This document shows, one piece after another, positions 34,524-42,851 of a stretch of 55,023 bases of DNA. How positions within the stretch are numbered: the stretch's first letter is position 1; each line of letters opens with the position of its first letter. Source of the DNA: Myxococcota bacterium (GTDB lineage: Bacteria > Myxococcota_A > UBA796 > JAJRTE01); assembly GCA_024278455.1 (NCBI GenBank), contig JAJRTE010000152.1, positions 1-55,023 of the forward strand, read 5' to 3'. Made by a program: the position numbers and the translations under genes. The notes beneath the pieces are model-generated. The model did no database searches. It worked only from the letters and a program-made list of their open reading frames with translations, and was not told the DNA's origin.

Positions 34524-35090
34524 CTACAGGGGATTGGTGTCGCACTGCGCCGCGATCTTCTGGCTGATACCGTACAGTCGGGTCTCCAACTCCTCGACCT
34601 TGCGTTCGGCCTTCTTGAGGGCGTTCCTGGCATTCTGATAGGCCCGGTGGCGGGCTTCGTACCGGTCGAGGTTGTTGACGCAACCGATATCGTCCTGGCA
34701 TTCGTCGAACGCGTCGCTGGCCTGCTCGGCCTTGGTCGCTGCCGGGCCGACGAGTTCGTCGTTCAACCGGTCTATTTCGTCACGGATCTTTTTCTGGTCA
34801 GCATCGAGTGCCTTGCATTCCGGGCTCTTTTCGAATGTCAGCTCGGGAAGGTCCGGAATATCCTCGACGTCCTTCGCCCCGGCCGACTCCACCGGGGGAG
34901 GCGGCAGCCTGTCCTTGTCGTTCAGGCGCTGGAACATGGCGTTCGTGTCGCCCGGCGGGGCCGCGGGTGGAGTGGACGTCGGCGACTTGTCACCACAGCC
35001 GGCGGCCACGGTGAGGACCAGCAGAGCGACCACGGAGATTCGACCGATCACTTCGACGAAAAACGGGTCCCGGATCAGGTTGACCTTCAT
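34524..35090 (-). CDS. Coiled-coil lipoprotein upstream of PBP1b
   Basis: A 188-residue protein. ATG 35090 follows GGAGGAG. The signal ends LTVAAGC, a good lipobox, then a Pro/Thr-rich tether and a charged coiled coil (about 85-180: ADQKKIRDEIDRLNDEL, RNALKKAERKVEELETRLYG). Four cysteines beyond the lipid Cys may form disulfides. It is the first gene of a two-gene operon with PBP1b, 12 bp apart. It has no sequence resemblance to LpoB that I can see, but the placement fits a PBP1b activator. Confidence 0.82.
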   Translation of the reverse strand: MKVNLIRDPFFVEVIGRISVVALLVLTVAAGCGDKSPTSTPPAAPPGDTNAMFQRLNDKDRLPPPPVESAGAKDVEDIPDLPELTFEKSPECKALDADQKKIRDEIDRLNDELVGPAATKAEQASDAFDECQDDIGCVNNLDRYEARHRAYQNARNALKKAERKVEELETRLYGISQKIAAQCDTNPL

Positions 35091-35252
35091 CTGCTCCTCC
35101 GGCATGGCTCGATCTTGTTGTATCATTGCGACCTGATATGCTATCCGAAACAGGGGAAAACTTCAACCGGATTCCCGTGCGTTTTCCCGGGTGACCCGCA
35201 GGCGGTCGGATGTCCGCGACCATCGCTCCTCGCACACAGGCGGTGCTCCCTC

Positions 35253-36827
35253 ATGCATGCGTCTTTCAGTCCGGCCGAACGGTCGGCGTTGGCCCCCTTC
35301 GTGTCGAACATGGACAAGGACGTGTTCGCTGTCCGGAACCTGCCGGAAGAAGTCGTTGCGGTCCTGTTCGCCTACTACAGCCGGAGCAGCCGTTCGCTTC
35401 GCCGAAACCTGCTCGAGCTTCTCTCGGAGCACGAAGGCGCACTCTCTGCTGAGCAGCCGGAAGCGGCGGTCTTGCATGGTGCAACCGCCAGGGCGAAGGC
35501 CTTTCACGAGAAGTGGGTCATCGGCTACGGGCACGCTTCGGTCGCCGAGCACGGCGTGGCACACCTGGCCGTCGAAAACGTGTCGATCCTCACGAGCAAG
35601 CTGATCGAGGACGCGAGACTGGCCTCGTTCACGGAGAAATCGACCCGCTACGTGACGTTCGACCGATCGCGGTACTATCGCCCCGCGGCCATCATGCGTT
35701 CCCCGTTCGCCGGCGCGTACACGGAGGTGGTCGAAGCGCTGTTCAACGCCTATACGACATGTGCTGTCCCCTTGAGAGCCTACCTCGAAGCGGCCTATCC
35801 CCAGGACGGTTCAGTAACGAAAAGGGCATACGAAGCAGCCCTGCATGCGAAGTCCTGCGATGTGCTCCGCCACCTGCTTCCCGCCGCCACATTGACCAAC
35901 CTCGGCATGACCGTCAACGGCCGGGCACTGGCGCACCTGGTGTCCAAGCTCTTGAGCCATCCGTTGCAGGAAGCGCGAGAAGTGGGCGAGTCCTTGCGCC
36001 GGGAGGGTACGTCCGTTCTGCCGACCCTGGTGAGGCACGCGGCCTACAATCCCTGCCTGGCACAGGTCCCGGCGGCCCTCGAGGCCATCGCCGGCGAAAC
36101 CTTTTCCGGCAACGGCGCGAGCGAACGCCCCGCTGTCTCGCTGGTACGGTATGACCCCGACGCGGAACGAGAACTGGCAGCCGCCATCCTCTATCCGCAC
36201 ACCACGTTGCCTCTCGAGCAGGTCCGCCAGGCTACCCGGTCCCTGCCCCGGGACCAGGTCACACGTATCATCGACGAAGCGCTGCGGCGCCGCGGCCCCC
36301 ACGACACGCCTCCCCGCGCCTTCGAACATGTCTTCTACACCTTCGACCTCCTGGTCGACTTCGGCGCCTATCGAGATATCCAACGACATCGGATCGTGTC
36401 ACAGGCGGCCCAGAGACTCTCGGTGGACCATGGCTACGACATGCCCCAGGAGATCGAAGCATCCGGTCTGGCGAACCGGTTCGACGACGTCATGGAGCGT
36501 GCCGCTGAACTCTATCACCGAATGGTCGGGTCGTTCCCCGAGGAGGCGTCCTACGTCGTGCCCCTGGCGTATCGGCGCCGCGTCGTCTTCACCATGAACC
36601 TCCGGGAACTATTCCACTTCGTCGAACTGAGGAGTTCGTCGCAGGGACACCGCAGCTATCGCAGGGTCGCCCAGGAGATGTATCGGCTCGTGGCCCGCGT
36701 CCATCCCGCCGTGGCAAAGCATATCAGGGTCACCATGGACGACGGGGGGCTCGAGCGACTGCCGGCCGAGCGCCGCCGGGAACCTCGAGACGGAGACCCG
36801 GGCGGCGGCAAGACCCAACAGACTTGA
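35253..36827 (+). CDS. thyX: Double-length FAD-dependent thymidylate synthase (ThyX family)
   Basis: A 524-residue protein, about twice normal ThyX, made of two ThyX-like halves. The first (about 90-135) keeps the SVAEHGVAHLAVENVS helix and SFTEKSTRY, but the RHR of the motif reads EDA (120-122 region). The second keeps RHR (378-380) in QRHRIVSQAAQRLS but lacks the following NExSxRY form. The halves may form composite active sites as the ThyX tetramer does. ThyX methylates dUMP using methylene-folate and FAD. ATG 35253 is used, with only a weak AGGCGG site. The end overlaps the -35 of the next gene. Confidence 0.85.
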   Translation: MHASFSPAERSALAPFVSNMDKDVFAVRNLPEEVVAVLFAYYSRSSRSLRRNLLELLSEHEGALSAEQPEAAVLHGATARAKAFHEKWVIGYGHASVAEHGVAHLAVENVSILTSKLIEDARLASFTEKSTRYVTFDRSRYYRPAAIMRSPFAGAYTEVVEALFNAYTTCAVPLRAYLEAAYPQDGSVTKRAYEAALHAKSCDVLRHLLPAATLTNLGMTVNGRALAHLVSKLLSHPLQEAREVGESLRREGTSVLPTLVRHAAYNPCLAQVPAALEAIAGETFSGNGASERPAVSLVRYDPDAERELAAAILYPHTTLPLEQVRQATRSLPRDQVTRIIDEALRRRGPHDTPPRAFEHVFYTFDLLVDFGAYRDIQRHRIVSQAAQRLSVDHGYDMPQEIEASGLANRFDDVMERAAELYHRMVGSFPEEASYVVPLAYRRRVVFTMNLRELFHFVELRSSSQGHRSYRRVAQEMYRLVARVHPAVAKHIRVTMDDGGLERLPAERRREPRDGDPGGGKTQQT

Positions 36828-36852
36828 CACGCGGTGGAATACGGACTAGCTA
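36824..36852 (+). promoter_or_regulatory. Possible lepB promoter
   Basis: A perfect TTGACA overlaps the thyX stop codon. A weak TAGCTA follows at 17-bp spacing, so only the -35 is convincing. Confidence 0.35.
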
Positions 36853-36939
36853 CAAGTGTTCGTGGTTGTCTCGTGCCCGGGACGAAACCGGAATGCTCGA
36901 GCCAGGAAACGCAACCGAAGCCAGGACGAGGAACAGCGG

Positions 36940-37737
36940 ATGAAGATGGCCAGGACTTCTACCGATACCGAACCCGACGCGCCCGCAGAGGCATCCAGGC
37001 AACCCTCGAAGCTCCGGGTCGTGTGGGAATACGTATCCACGTTGGGTCTCATGGCCCTCGTCGTGTTCAGTGCACGGTCGTCGCTCGCCGACTGGTACGA
37101 AGTGCCATCCGGCTCGATGTTGCCGACCATACAACTCGGCGACCGGATCTTCGTCAACAAGCTGGCATACGACCTGCGCATTCCCTTCACATCCATCTCC
37201 CTGAAGGAGCTTGGAACTCCTCAACGCGGCGATATCGTCGTGTTCCTGTTCCCCCTGGACAACCACACCGACTACGTAAAGCGGTTGGTGGGGCTCCCGG
37301 GCGACACCATCGCGGTCCGGAACGAAATCCTGTACATCAACGGCCAGGAGGTGTCGAGGCGGCCGGTTTCCCAGGACCGGTTGCTTCCCGGGGCGAGGCA
37401 CCGTCCCAGTGCAAGACTGTACATCGAGCAGCTTGGCGACGTGTCCCACTTCGTCTTCGAGTCCCGTCCGTCCCGCAAGGAGTTCGATAGGTGGGGGGCA
37501 CCTCCCGACGAGGACTACGGACCCAGGACCATCCCCGAGGACATGTACTTCATGATGGGAGACAATCGAGACAACTCTTCCGACTCGAGACGGTGGGGGT
37601 TCGTGCCGAGAAAGAACCTCAGGGGAAGGGCGCTTCGTGTCGTGCTGTCGTTCGACCCCGACGAACCGCTGTGGAGTCCGAAGAAGATACGGATCGACCG
37701 GCTGTTGAGCCCCCTGGACCCGCGGTCGGAGTCGTAG
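36940..37737 (+). CDS. lepB: Signal peptidase I
   Basis: A 265-residue membrane serine protease that removes Sec and Tat signal peptides. It has one membrane segment (about 28-46) and the catalytic Ser59 in PSGSMLPT with Lys114 in YVKRLVGLPGD. Box E is MGDNRDNSSDSR. A 25-residue acidic N-terminal tail is an addition, and there is an insert of about 40 residues between boxes D and E. ATG 36940 follows GAGGA. It must serve the many secreted proteins in this window. Confidence 0.94.
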   Translation: MKMARTSTDTEPDAPAEASRQPSKLRVVWEYVSTLGLMALVVFSARSSLADWYEVPSGSMLPTIQLGDRIFVNKLAYDLRIPFTSISLKELGTPQRGDIVVFLFPLDNHTDYVKRLVGLPGDTIAVRNEILYINGQEVSRRPVSQDRLLPGARHRPSARLYIEQLGDVSHFVFESRPSRKEFDRWGAPPDEDYGPRTIPEDMYFMMGDNRDNSSDSRRWGFVPRKNLRGRALRVVLSFDPDEPLWSPKKIRIDRLLSPLDPRSES

Positions 37738-38210
37738 TCCGGTCTTGCCTTGCCGGGTCGTGGTTGGGGACAGATCCCACGACAAGAAATGGGGAAGGGG
37801 GACATCCCATCCCTACCGCACGCCTGCACGTGGCAGGACGGCATCACGAATGCTGATTGCGGAAGCTACTTCGGTAGCGGCTGGGGCGAACGGTTCCCAC
37901 TGCCGACTGGGGATCTCTCCCGAGTAAAAGGCCGCGATCCTGTTGCATCACCCGAACGGAGGAGCGTGAAGTGGTGTTTGTGCGTTGAGCAAGCCGCAAT
38001 GAACAGGGGATGTCCGGGACCGCATTTGCGTTTGCGCTTGGCATGAACCCGGACCGAGCACGAGCTACCGTCAGCGCCGAGAGGGCAATGGCTCGGGATA
38101 TCACAGACCACCTGCCCGTCGGTAGGTTCCCGATAGGCCACGGTGACAAAAAAGGCGTTGCGCTCCGAGGCAGTAGTGGCGGGGCTCAGACCCGCCCCTA
38201 CTGCGCCCCT
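37738..38210. other. Intergenic region with hairpins and a possible decayed ORF
   Basis: 473 bp. A 7-bp inverted repeat GTCGTGG/CCACGAC (37757-37783) follows lepB without a T-run. On the minus strand 38141-37866 reads CDIPSHCPLGADG...KRKCGPGHPLFIAACSTHKHHFTL, which recalls the zinc-rich start of a transposon-associated protein family, then loses any pattern. It is at best a fragment. Confidence 0.4.
38170..38204. repeat. Strong inverted repeat downstream of the Cys-rich gene
   Basis: GCAGTAGTGGCGGG and CCCGCCCCTACTGC form a 14-bp stem with one mismatch around a 7-base loop. It begins 6 bp past the stop of the minus-strand gene. A run of six T (minus strand) lies 16 bp further on, so it could act as a loose terminator, or be a dispersed repeat. 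Confidence 0.6.
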
Positions 38211-38519
38211 TCAAATACTGAACAGGTCGCTCAGCTTGTTCCTGGCGTCGATCTGTGCACGATCATCCGGTGGCGCCCCGTCGCGGAAGACGAAATCGTT
38301 GCAGTAGTTGGCACGATCACGTTCTTTGACCCGGTCGGTGCCGGGCACGAGGCACTCGTTGTGCCTGCTGACATCATGGAACTTGCAATTGAGGCACACG
38401 TGCAGGTCCGAGGCGCACCAGGGGCATGTCTCGGTTCTGAGGATACGCGTGTCCCAAGGAATCTCCTTGCGGCAATGGTGGCAGATTTTTTTTGCTGTCT
38501 GCGTAAACTGGGCGCTCAT
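38211..38519 (-). CDS. Small cysteine-rich (zinc-ribbon) protein
   Basis: A 102-residue protein with three CxxC pairs (CHHC, CPWC, CLNC) plus two later cysteines (NECLVP, NYCNDF), enough for two zinc sites. The pattern LHVCLNCKFHD...NYCNDF is one I associate with a conserved uncharacterised family, but I cannot name it. ATG 38519 follows GGAG; the gene lies 18 bp after the MopE-like lipoprotein gene and is presumably co-transcribed with it and with PBP1A. It has no signal peptide, so it is cytoplasmic. Confidence 0.8.
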   Translation of the reverse strand: MSAQFTQTAKKICHHCRKEIPWDTRILRTETCPWCASDLHVCLNCKFHDVSRHNECLVPGTDRVKERDRANYCNDFVFRDGAPPDDRAQIDARNKLSDLFSI

Positions 38520-38537
38520 GCTGTCGTCTCCTGGGGG

Positions 38538-39563
38538 TTAGAGCTGGCTTTCATCCGTGTCGGTGCCGGAGGTGCACCGCGGGTCTTCGGCATCTATCAG
38601 GAAGTCCCCGTCGTCGTCGATCCCGTTGGCGCAGGCCGGCGGAGCTGTGGTGGTCGTCTCGGATTGGCCTCGAGGATCACCGGCGCAATCGGGATCGGCC
38701 AGGTCCACGGTGCCGTCGGCGTCGTTGTCCAGTCCGTCGCTGCAAGCGTCTTCCTCCTCCTGCCCGGCCGATGCCACGCAGCCGGCGTCGTCGCTGTCGG
38801 TCCACCCGTCCCTGTCGTTATCGATGCCGTCGGAGCAGGGGAGGGCTTCGCTCCAGGGGGAGAGGCTGCAGGCCTCGTCATCGCCATCCACCATGCCGTC
38901 CGCGTCGTTGTCGATGCCGTCGGAGCATGCGGGGGAGAAGCTGTATGGCACCCGGTTGGAGTGGCCGGTGCTGGTCACGACTTCGATCCAGGCCTCGAGC
39001 GTGCCGTCGCCGGTGTCGGTTCCGCCGTGTCCGGGCAGCAACTGGGGAACATCGAATTCGACGACCTGCACGCAGCCCTCGCATTCGACCGTGCACCCCC
39101 CACAGCCGTGGTCGTTCTCCGCCATGCACGAGGCGCAAGAGGCGCAGTCGGACACGCCCTCGACGATGCTCGAGCCATCGCTGGAGAGGTCGGCTTCGGG
39201 CACGTCACTCAGGGAAAGGTCGTAGGCGCTGGTGACGGTGGCCCGGCGATCGCCGACGTACACCTCGAGGTCCGGCAAGTTGTTGTGAGACCACAGGAGC
39301 GTATCGGGGGTGGGTTCCGTGCTGGAGTCGAGGGAGGAGTCGGTGCCGGGGATCCAGAGGAACTTGCCCTCGACGGCGAGCGCGCCGCCCGCCGAGGACA
39401 CCGTGGTGCTCTCGGCGGTTTCGCCGGCGGGACGGACCGCATCGAGCTGTGGACTGCACAGGGAATAGGTCACGGTGGTCGTGGACTCCTCGCAGGCAGT
39501 GGCCGCCAGGGCGACGGCCGCGGGCAGAAGGGTGAGAGTCGAGAGTGGCCGAGTTGGTCGCAT
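38538..39563 (-). CDS. MopE-type lipoprotein with Cys-rich cluster and four Asp-rich repeats
   Basis: A 341-residue protein. The leader MRPTRPLSTLTLLPAAVALAATAC suggests a lipoprotein. The middle has a dense cysteine cluster (CASCASCMAENDHGCGGCTVECEGC region, nine cysteines in about 28 residues). The C-terminal ~130 residues carry four copies of C-S-D-G-I-D-N-D-x-D-G followed by DxxDxxC, the putative metal-binding repeat of MopE/SACCP and related outer-surface proteins. ATG 39563 has AAAGGA upstream. It is 16 bp after the PBP1A stop, so it is likely in the same operon. Confidence 0.82.
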   Translation of the reverse strand: MRPTRPLSTLTLLPAAVALAATACEESTTTVTYSLCSPQLDAVRPAGETAESTTVSSAGGALAVEGKFLWIPGTDSSLDSSTEPTPDTLLWSHNNLPDLEVYVGDRRATVTSAYDLSLSDVPEADLSSDGSSIVEGVSDCASCASCMAENDHGCGGCTVECEGCVQVVEFDVPQLLPGHGGTDTGDGTLEAWIEVVTSTGHSNRVPYSFSPACSDGIDNDADGMVDGDDEACSLSPWSEALPCSDGIDNDRDGWTDSDDAGCVASAGQEEEDACSDGLDNDADGTVDLADPDCAGDPRGQSETTTTAPPACANGIDDDGDFLIDAEDPRCTSGTDTDESQL

Positions 39564-39579
39564 GCGTTCCTTTTTCCTG

Positions 39580-42500
39580 TCAGAGTCCCTGGTCCGCCGA
39601 GAGGAAGTCCTCGACGGCGACCTGTCCGGGGTCCGGAGCGGCTTCCACCGGCGCCTCCCCGCGCTTGAAGGGGAGTCGCACCTTGTGCTCGCAATGCTCC
39701 CCGGCCAGCTTGCCCGTCTTGGTGTCCACGGTCGCGAACACGATGTCCGGGGGCACCGGATAGCGCGAGGGCGGGAAGACCTCGAGGGCATCTTTCATGT
39801 ATTCTATCCAGAAAGGCAAGGCCGCATCGCCTCCGGCTTGCCCATATCCCATGCTCTTCGGCTGATCGTAGCCGACCCAGACGCCGGTCACGAGGTCTGG
39901 CGTGAAACCGATGTAGGAGGCATCGACGAAGTCGTTGGTCGTCCCTGTCTTTCCGGCGGTTATCTTGCCCAATCTCAATGCCTTGGCGCCGGTTCCATGC
40001 CGGACGACATCCTGGAGCAGGTCGGCCATGATGTAGGCCGTGGAAGGGGGCATGACCTCCTTACGCCGGGGCACCTGGGGGCGCTGCTCGAGGACCTTTC
40101 CGTCCCGGTCCAGCACCCGGTCGACCAGCACGGGCTCCACGATCGCGCCCCCAGAGGCAAAGGCCGAATAGGCACGACACAACTCCATCAACGTTATCGA
40201 CGATGAACCGAGGACCATCGAGGTGTCCCTGTTGATGGGCGACTCGATACCCAGCTTCTTGACGTACTCGTAGGCGTAGTCCACGCCGATATCCGTCAGC
40301 ACCTTGACCGCGACCGTGTTGCGGCTCAGGTAGAGCGCCTTGCGGAGCATGATTTCGCCCAGGTAGTCCTTGTCGTAGTTGGCTGGCTTCCAAAGGGTTT
40401 CGTATCCGGGGACCTGCTGGGCGTCCTCTCCCATGTGCATGGTGATCGGCGCGTCGAGCAACATGGTGGCTGGCGTATACACCTTGTCGGGATGGTCCAG
40501 GGCTGCTGCATAGATCAAGGGCTTGAATGCGGAACCCATCTGGCGCCGGGCCTGGAACACGCGATTGAACTCCGAACGGCGAAAATCATACCCACCGACC
40601 AGGGCATAGACCTCCCCGGTCTTCGGGGAATACGAAAACAGGGCACCCTCGACCGCAGGCTCCTGGAACAACGTGACCTCCGCCAACGTCTCACTCGACC
40701 CGGTGAGCTTCTTCGCCGCCTTGCACTCGAGGCCCACGACCTGCACGGTAAACACATCCCCAGGCTTCATCACCCGCTTGAGGCTGTCGAGACTGCGGTA
40801 CTTCCAGTTGCGCTTCGGGTTGACCGGGTAGGCCCATCGGACGCTCTCCAGGGGAAGGATGGCCTCGTTGCTCCCGATACGGACCAGGGCGTAGCGTTTC
40901 TCGACGCGGGCCGCCACGGCCTTGTACCGCTCGCCCGGAACCAGCGGGAGCGGCCCCGGGGGAGGCGGCCCGAACCGCTCGGTGCCCCCAGGCCTGGATG
41001 CCTGGAGATCTCGCTTGTACTCAGCCTCGTAGTCGGCCAGCCAGGACGCCACCTCATCCTTGGCAAGATGCTTTTCCGGCCCCCGCCACCCAATCCGGCG
41101 ATCCACCTGCTCCACACCCCACTTCACGGCACGCTGAGCGGACTGCTGCAAACCAAGGTCGATGGTCGAATAGACCTCGAGCCCGCCCGTGAGAACCAGG
41201 TCGTCCCCGTACTTCTTGACAAGGTAACGGCGTACCTCCTCCACCACGAAAGGCGCGACGGTCTTGTTGATGTTCCGCCTCGGCTTGAGTCCCAACTCCT
41301 CCTGCTTCGCCGCCTCGGCCTCCGCCTCGCTGATGTACCCGTCCCGGACCAGGCTCCTCAACACATACTCCTGCCGCTCACGGGCAGCCTTGAAGTGGTC
41401 CAGGGGCGAATACCGGCTCGGCGCCGGTAGCAGACCGGCAAGAAGCGCGGCCTCGGCCAGTGTAAGGTCCTGAGCGTCCTTGTCGAAATAGACCTGCGCC
41501 GCGGACTGGATCCCGTAGGCTCCTTCGCCCAGGTAGACCTGGTTGAGATACAGGTACAGAATATGCTCTTTGGAAAAGTTCGCCTCAATCCGATATGCCA
41601 GTAGAGCTTCCTTGATTTTTCGCTCGAAGCTCTTTTCACGCGTGAGCAGGAACGACCGCGCCACCTGCTGCGTGATGGTGCTCGCGCCCTGCGCGAGGCG
41701 TTGCTCGCGCAGGTTGGCGATGGTCGCGCGGAGGATGCCGCCGTAGTCGACCCCGTGGTGGTGAAAAAACGTCGCGTCCTCGGCGGCCACGAAGGCGTTG
41801 ACCACCAGTCTCGGGATCTGCTCGTAAGGAAGGACGTAGCGCCGCTCTTCCCCGTGAAATTCGCCAATCAGTTCTCCTCCCCGGGCATAGACCCGGGTCG
41901 GCGTTGGCGGGCGGTAGGTCCTGAGCGCATCCATGGATGGGAGGTTCTGGGAAAACCGCCAGTAGAGGTAACCGCCTGCCCCGGCGCCGATGAGCCCCAC
42001 GACCCCGGCGGCGATACCTGCGACGAGAAGCCACTTCCGCGCCCTCGATCGCGCGGCAGGGCGTGGGCGCGGCTCCGGCGAAGGAGAGGACCGTACAGGG
42101 GTGGCCGAGGGCCGCCGGGGACGCGAGGCCCTGCCTGCTGGCTCGGCCTGGCTGTCGTCGCGCACAACGGGATCGCGGGATCGCCCCGCTTCCGCTCGAT
42201 CCTCCCGCCGGGTGCCCCGCGGTTGCCCGCCCTCGCCAGACGGCGCCTCGTGCTGCTCCGGAGACGCCTCGGCGCCAACCGGATCGCGCTCGAGAGAAGA
42301 ACCCGTGCGCGCCGGGACCGGTTCCTCTCGACCGGGCGTCGCCGCTGCCCCGTGCCGGCGGCTCGCGCCATCGGCCAGGGTAGGTCCCGCGGCGGCGCCT
42401 GGCCCGGTACCGCGCGCGGGCAGACCGCCGGAATCCGCCGTTTCGGGCTTCGACCCGCCACGGCCACCCGGCTGTCCTCGAGCCCTGCTGGACGGGCCCA

Positions 42501-42657
42501 GGAGCCCCTGGGCCTCGAGGACACGTCGCAGGTCGGGAGGATAGCTCACGTGTATCGTCGCACCGCATGTGCAGCGGTAGCGTCGGCCAGGGGGAGGATA
42601 GGGAGCCGTCAGGCGGTAGTCTTTCTTGCAGGTCGGGCAGGAGATCTTGAGGATCAT
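39580..42657 (-). CDS. mrcA: Class A penicillin-binding protein (PBP1A type) with N-terminal zinc ribbon
   Basis: A 1025-residue peptidoglycan synthase. Residues 1-40 form a small zinc-ribbon (CPTC at 7-10 and CTC at 29-31) of the MJ0042/YfgC-like type placed in the cytoplasm. A charged disordered region (about 55-205) and one membrane segment (about 207-233) follow. GT51 has Glu293 in AAEDATFFHHHG and QGASTITQQVARS. An OB-like region (VPGERYKAVAARVEKRYALV) and the transpeptidase (RQMGSAFKP, SRNTVAVKV, KTGTTNDFVDASY) complete it. Start ATG 42657, behind CGGAG. The zinc ribbon plus long tail is not part of standard PBP1A. Confidence 0.92.
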   Translation of the reverse strand: MILKISCPTCKKDYRLTAPYPPPGRRYRCTCGATIHVSYPPDLRRVLEAQGLLGPSSRARGQPGGRGGSKPETADSGGLPARGTGPGAAAGPTLADGASRRHGAAATPGREEPVPARTGSSLERDPVGAEASPEQHEAPSGEGGQPRGTRREDRAEAGRSRDPVVRDDSQAEPAGRASRPRRPSATPVRSSPSPEPRPRPAARSRARKWLLVAGIAAGVVGLIGAGAGGYLYWRFSQNLPSMDALRTYRPPTPTRVYARGGELIGEFHGEERRYVLPYEQIPRLVVNAFVAAEDATFFHHHGVDYGGILRATIANLREQRLAQGASTITQQVARSFLLTREKSFERKIKEALLAYRIEANFSKEHILYLYLNQVYLGEGAYGIQSAAQVYFDKDAQDLTLAEAALLAGLLPAPSRYSPLDHFKAARERQEYVLRSLVRDGYISEAEAEAAKQEELGLKPRRNINKTVAPFVVEEVRRYLVKKYGDDLVLTGGLEVYSTIDLGLQQSAQRAVKWGVEQVDRRIGWRGPEKHLAKDEVASWLADYEAEYKRDLQASRPGGTERFGPPPPGPLPLVPGERYKAVAARVEKRYALVRIGSNEAILPLESVRWAYPVNPKRNWKYRSLDSLKRVMKPGDVFTVQVVGLECKAAKKLTGSSETLAEVTLFQEPAVEGALFSYSPKTGEVYALVGGYDFRRSEFNRVFQARRQMGSAFKPLIYAAALDHPDKVYTPATMLLDAPITMHMGEDAQQVPGYETLWKPANYDKDYLGEIMLRKALYLSRNTVAVKVLTDIGVDYAYEYVKKLGIESPINRDTSMVLGSSSITLMELCRAYSAFASGGAIVEPVLVDRVLDRDGKVLEQRPQVPRRKEVMPPSTAYIMADLLQDVVRHGTGAKALRLGKITAGKTGTTNDFVDASYIGFTPDLVTGVWVGYDQPKSMGYGQAGGDAALPFWIEYMKDALEVFPPSRYPVPPDIVFATVDTKTGKLAGEHCEHKVRLPFKRGEAPVEAAPDPGQVAVEDFLSADQGL

Positions 42658-42815
42658 CAGCGCTCCGCTCTCTGTTTCGTGCCGGTGAAGGCACTCCCCG
42701 TGCCCGCGGCCATTCTTCGAGGATGGTGGCAAAAAGTCAAGCGTTTTCGATCGCAGACACCGGTCTCGAGCCATGCCGTGGCGCGGTGTCGCATCTCTGC
42801 GAGGGGCGTTTTCCA

Positions 42816-42844
42816 TTGACACGATGTTATTGCGATTCTAGACT
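42816..42844 (+). promoter_or_regulatory. Consensus promoter giving a leaderless ctpA message
   Basis: TTGACA (42816-42821), 17-bp spacer, TAGACT (42839-42844). The ATG follows just seven bases after the -10, so transcription should start at or next to the A of the start codon. No ribosome site is present. Confidence 0.7.
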
Positions 42845-42851
42845 TTTCTTC

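Noticed and set aside
38010..39668. Plus-strand frame of 552 codons
   Set aside because: Antisense to the small cysteine-rich gene and the MopE-type lipoprotein, which have ribosome sites and conserved motifs.
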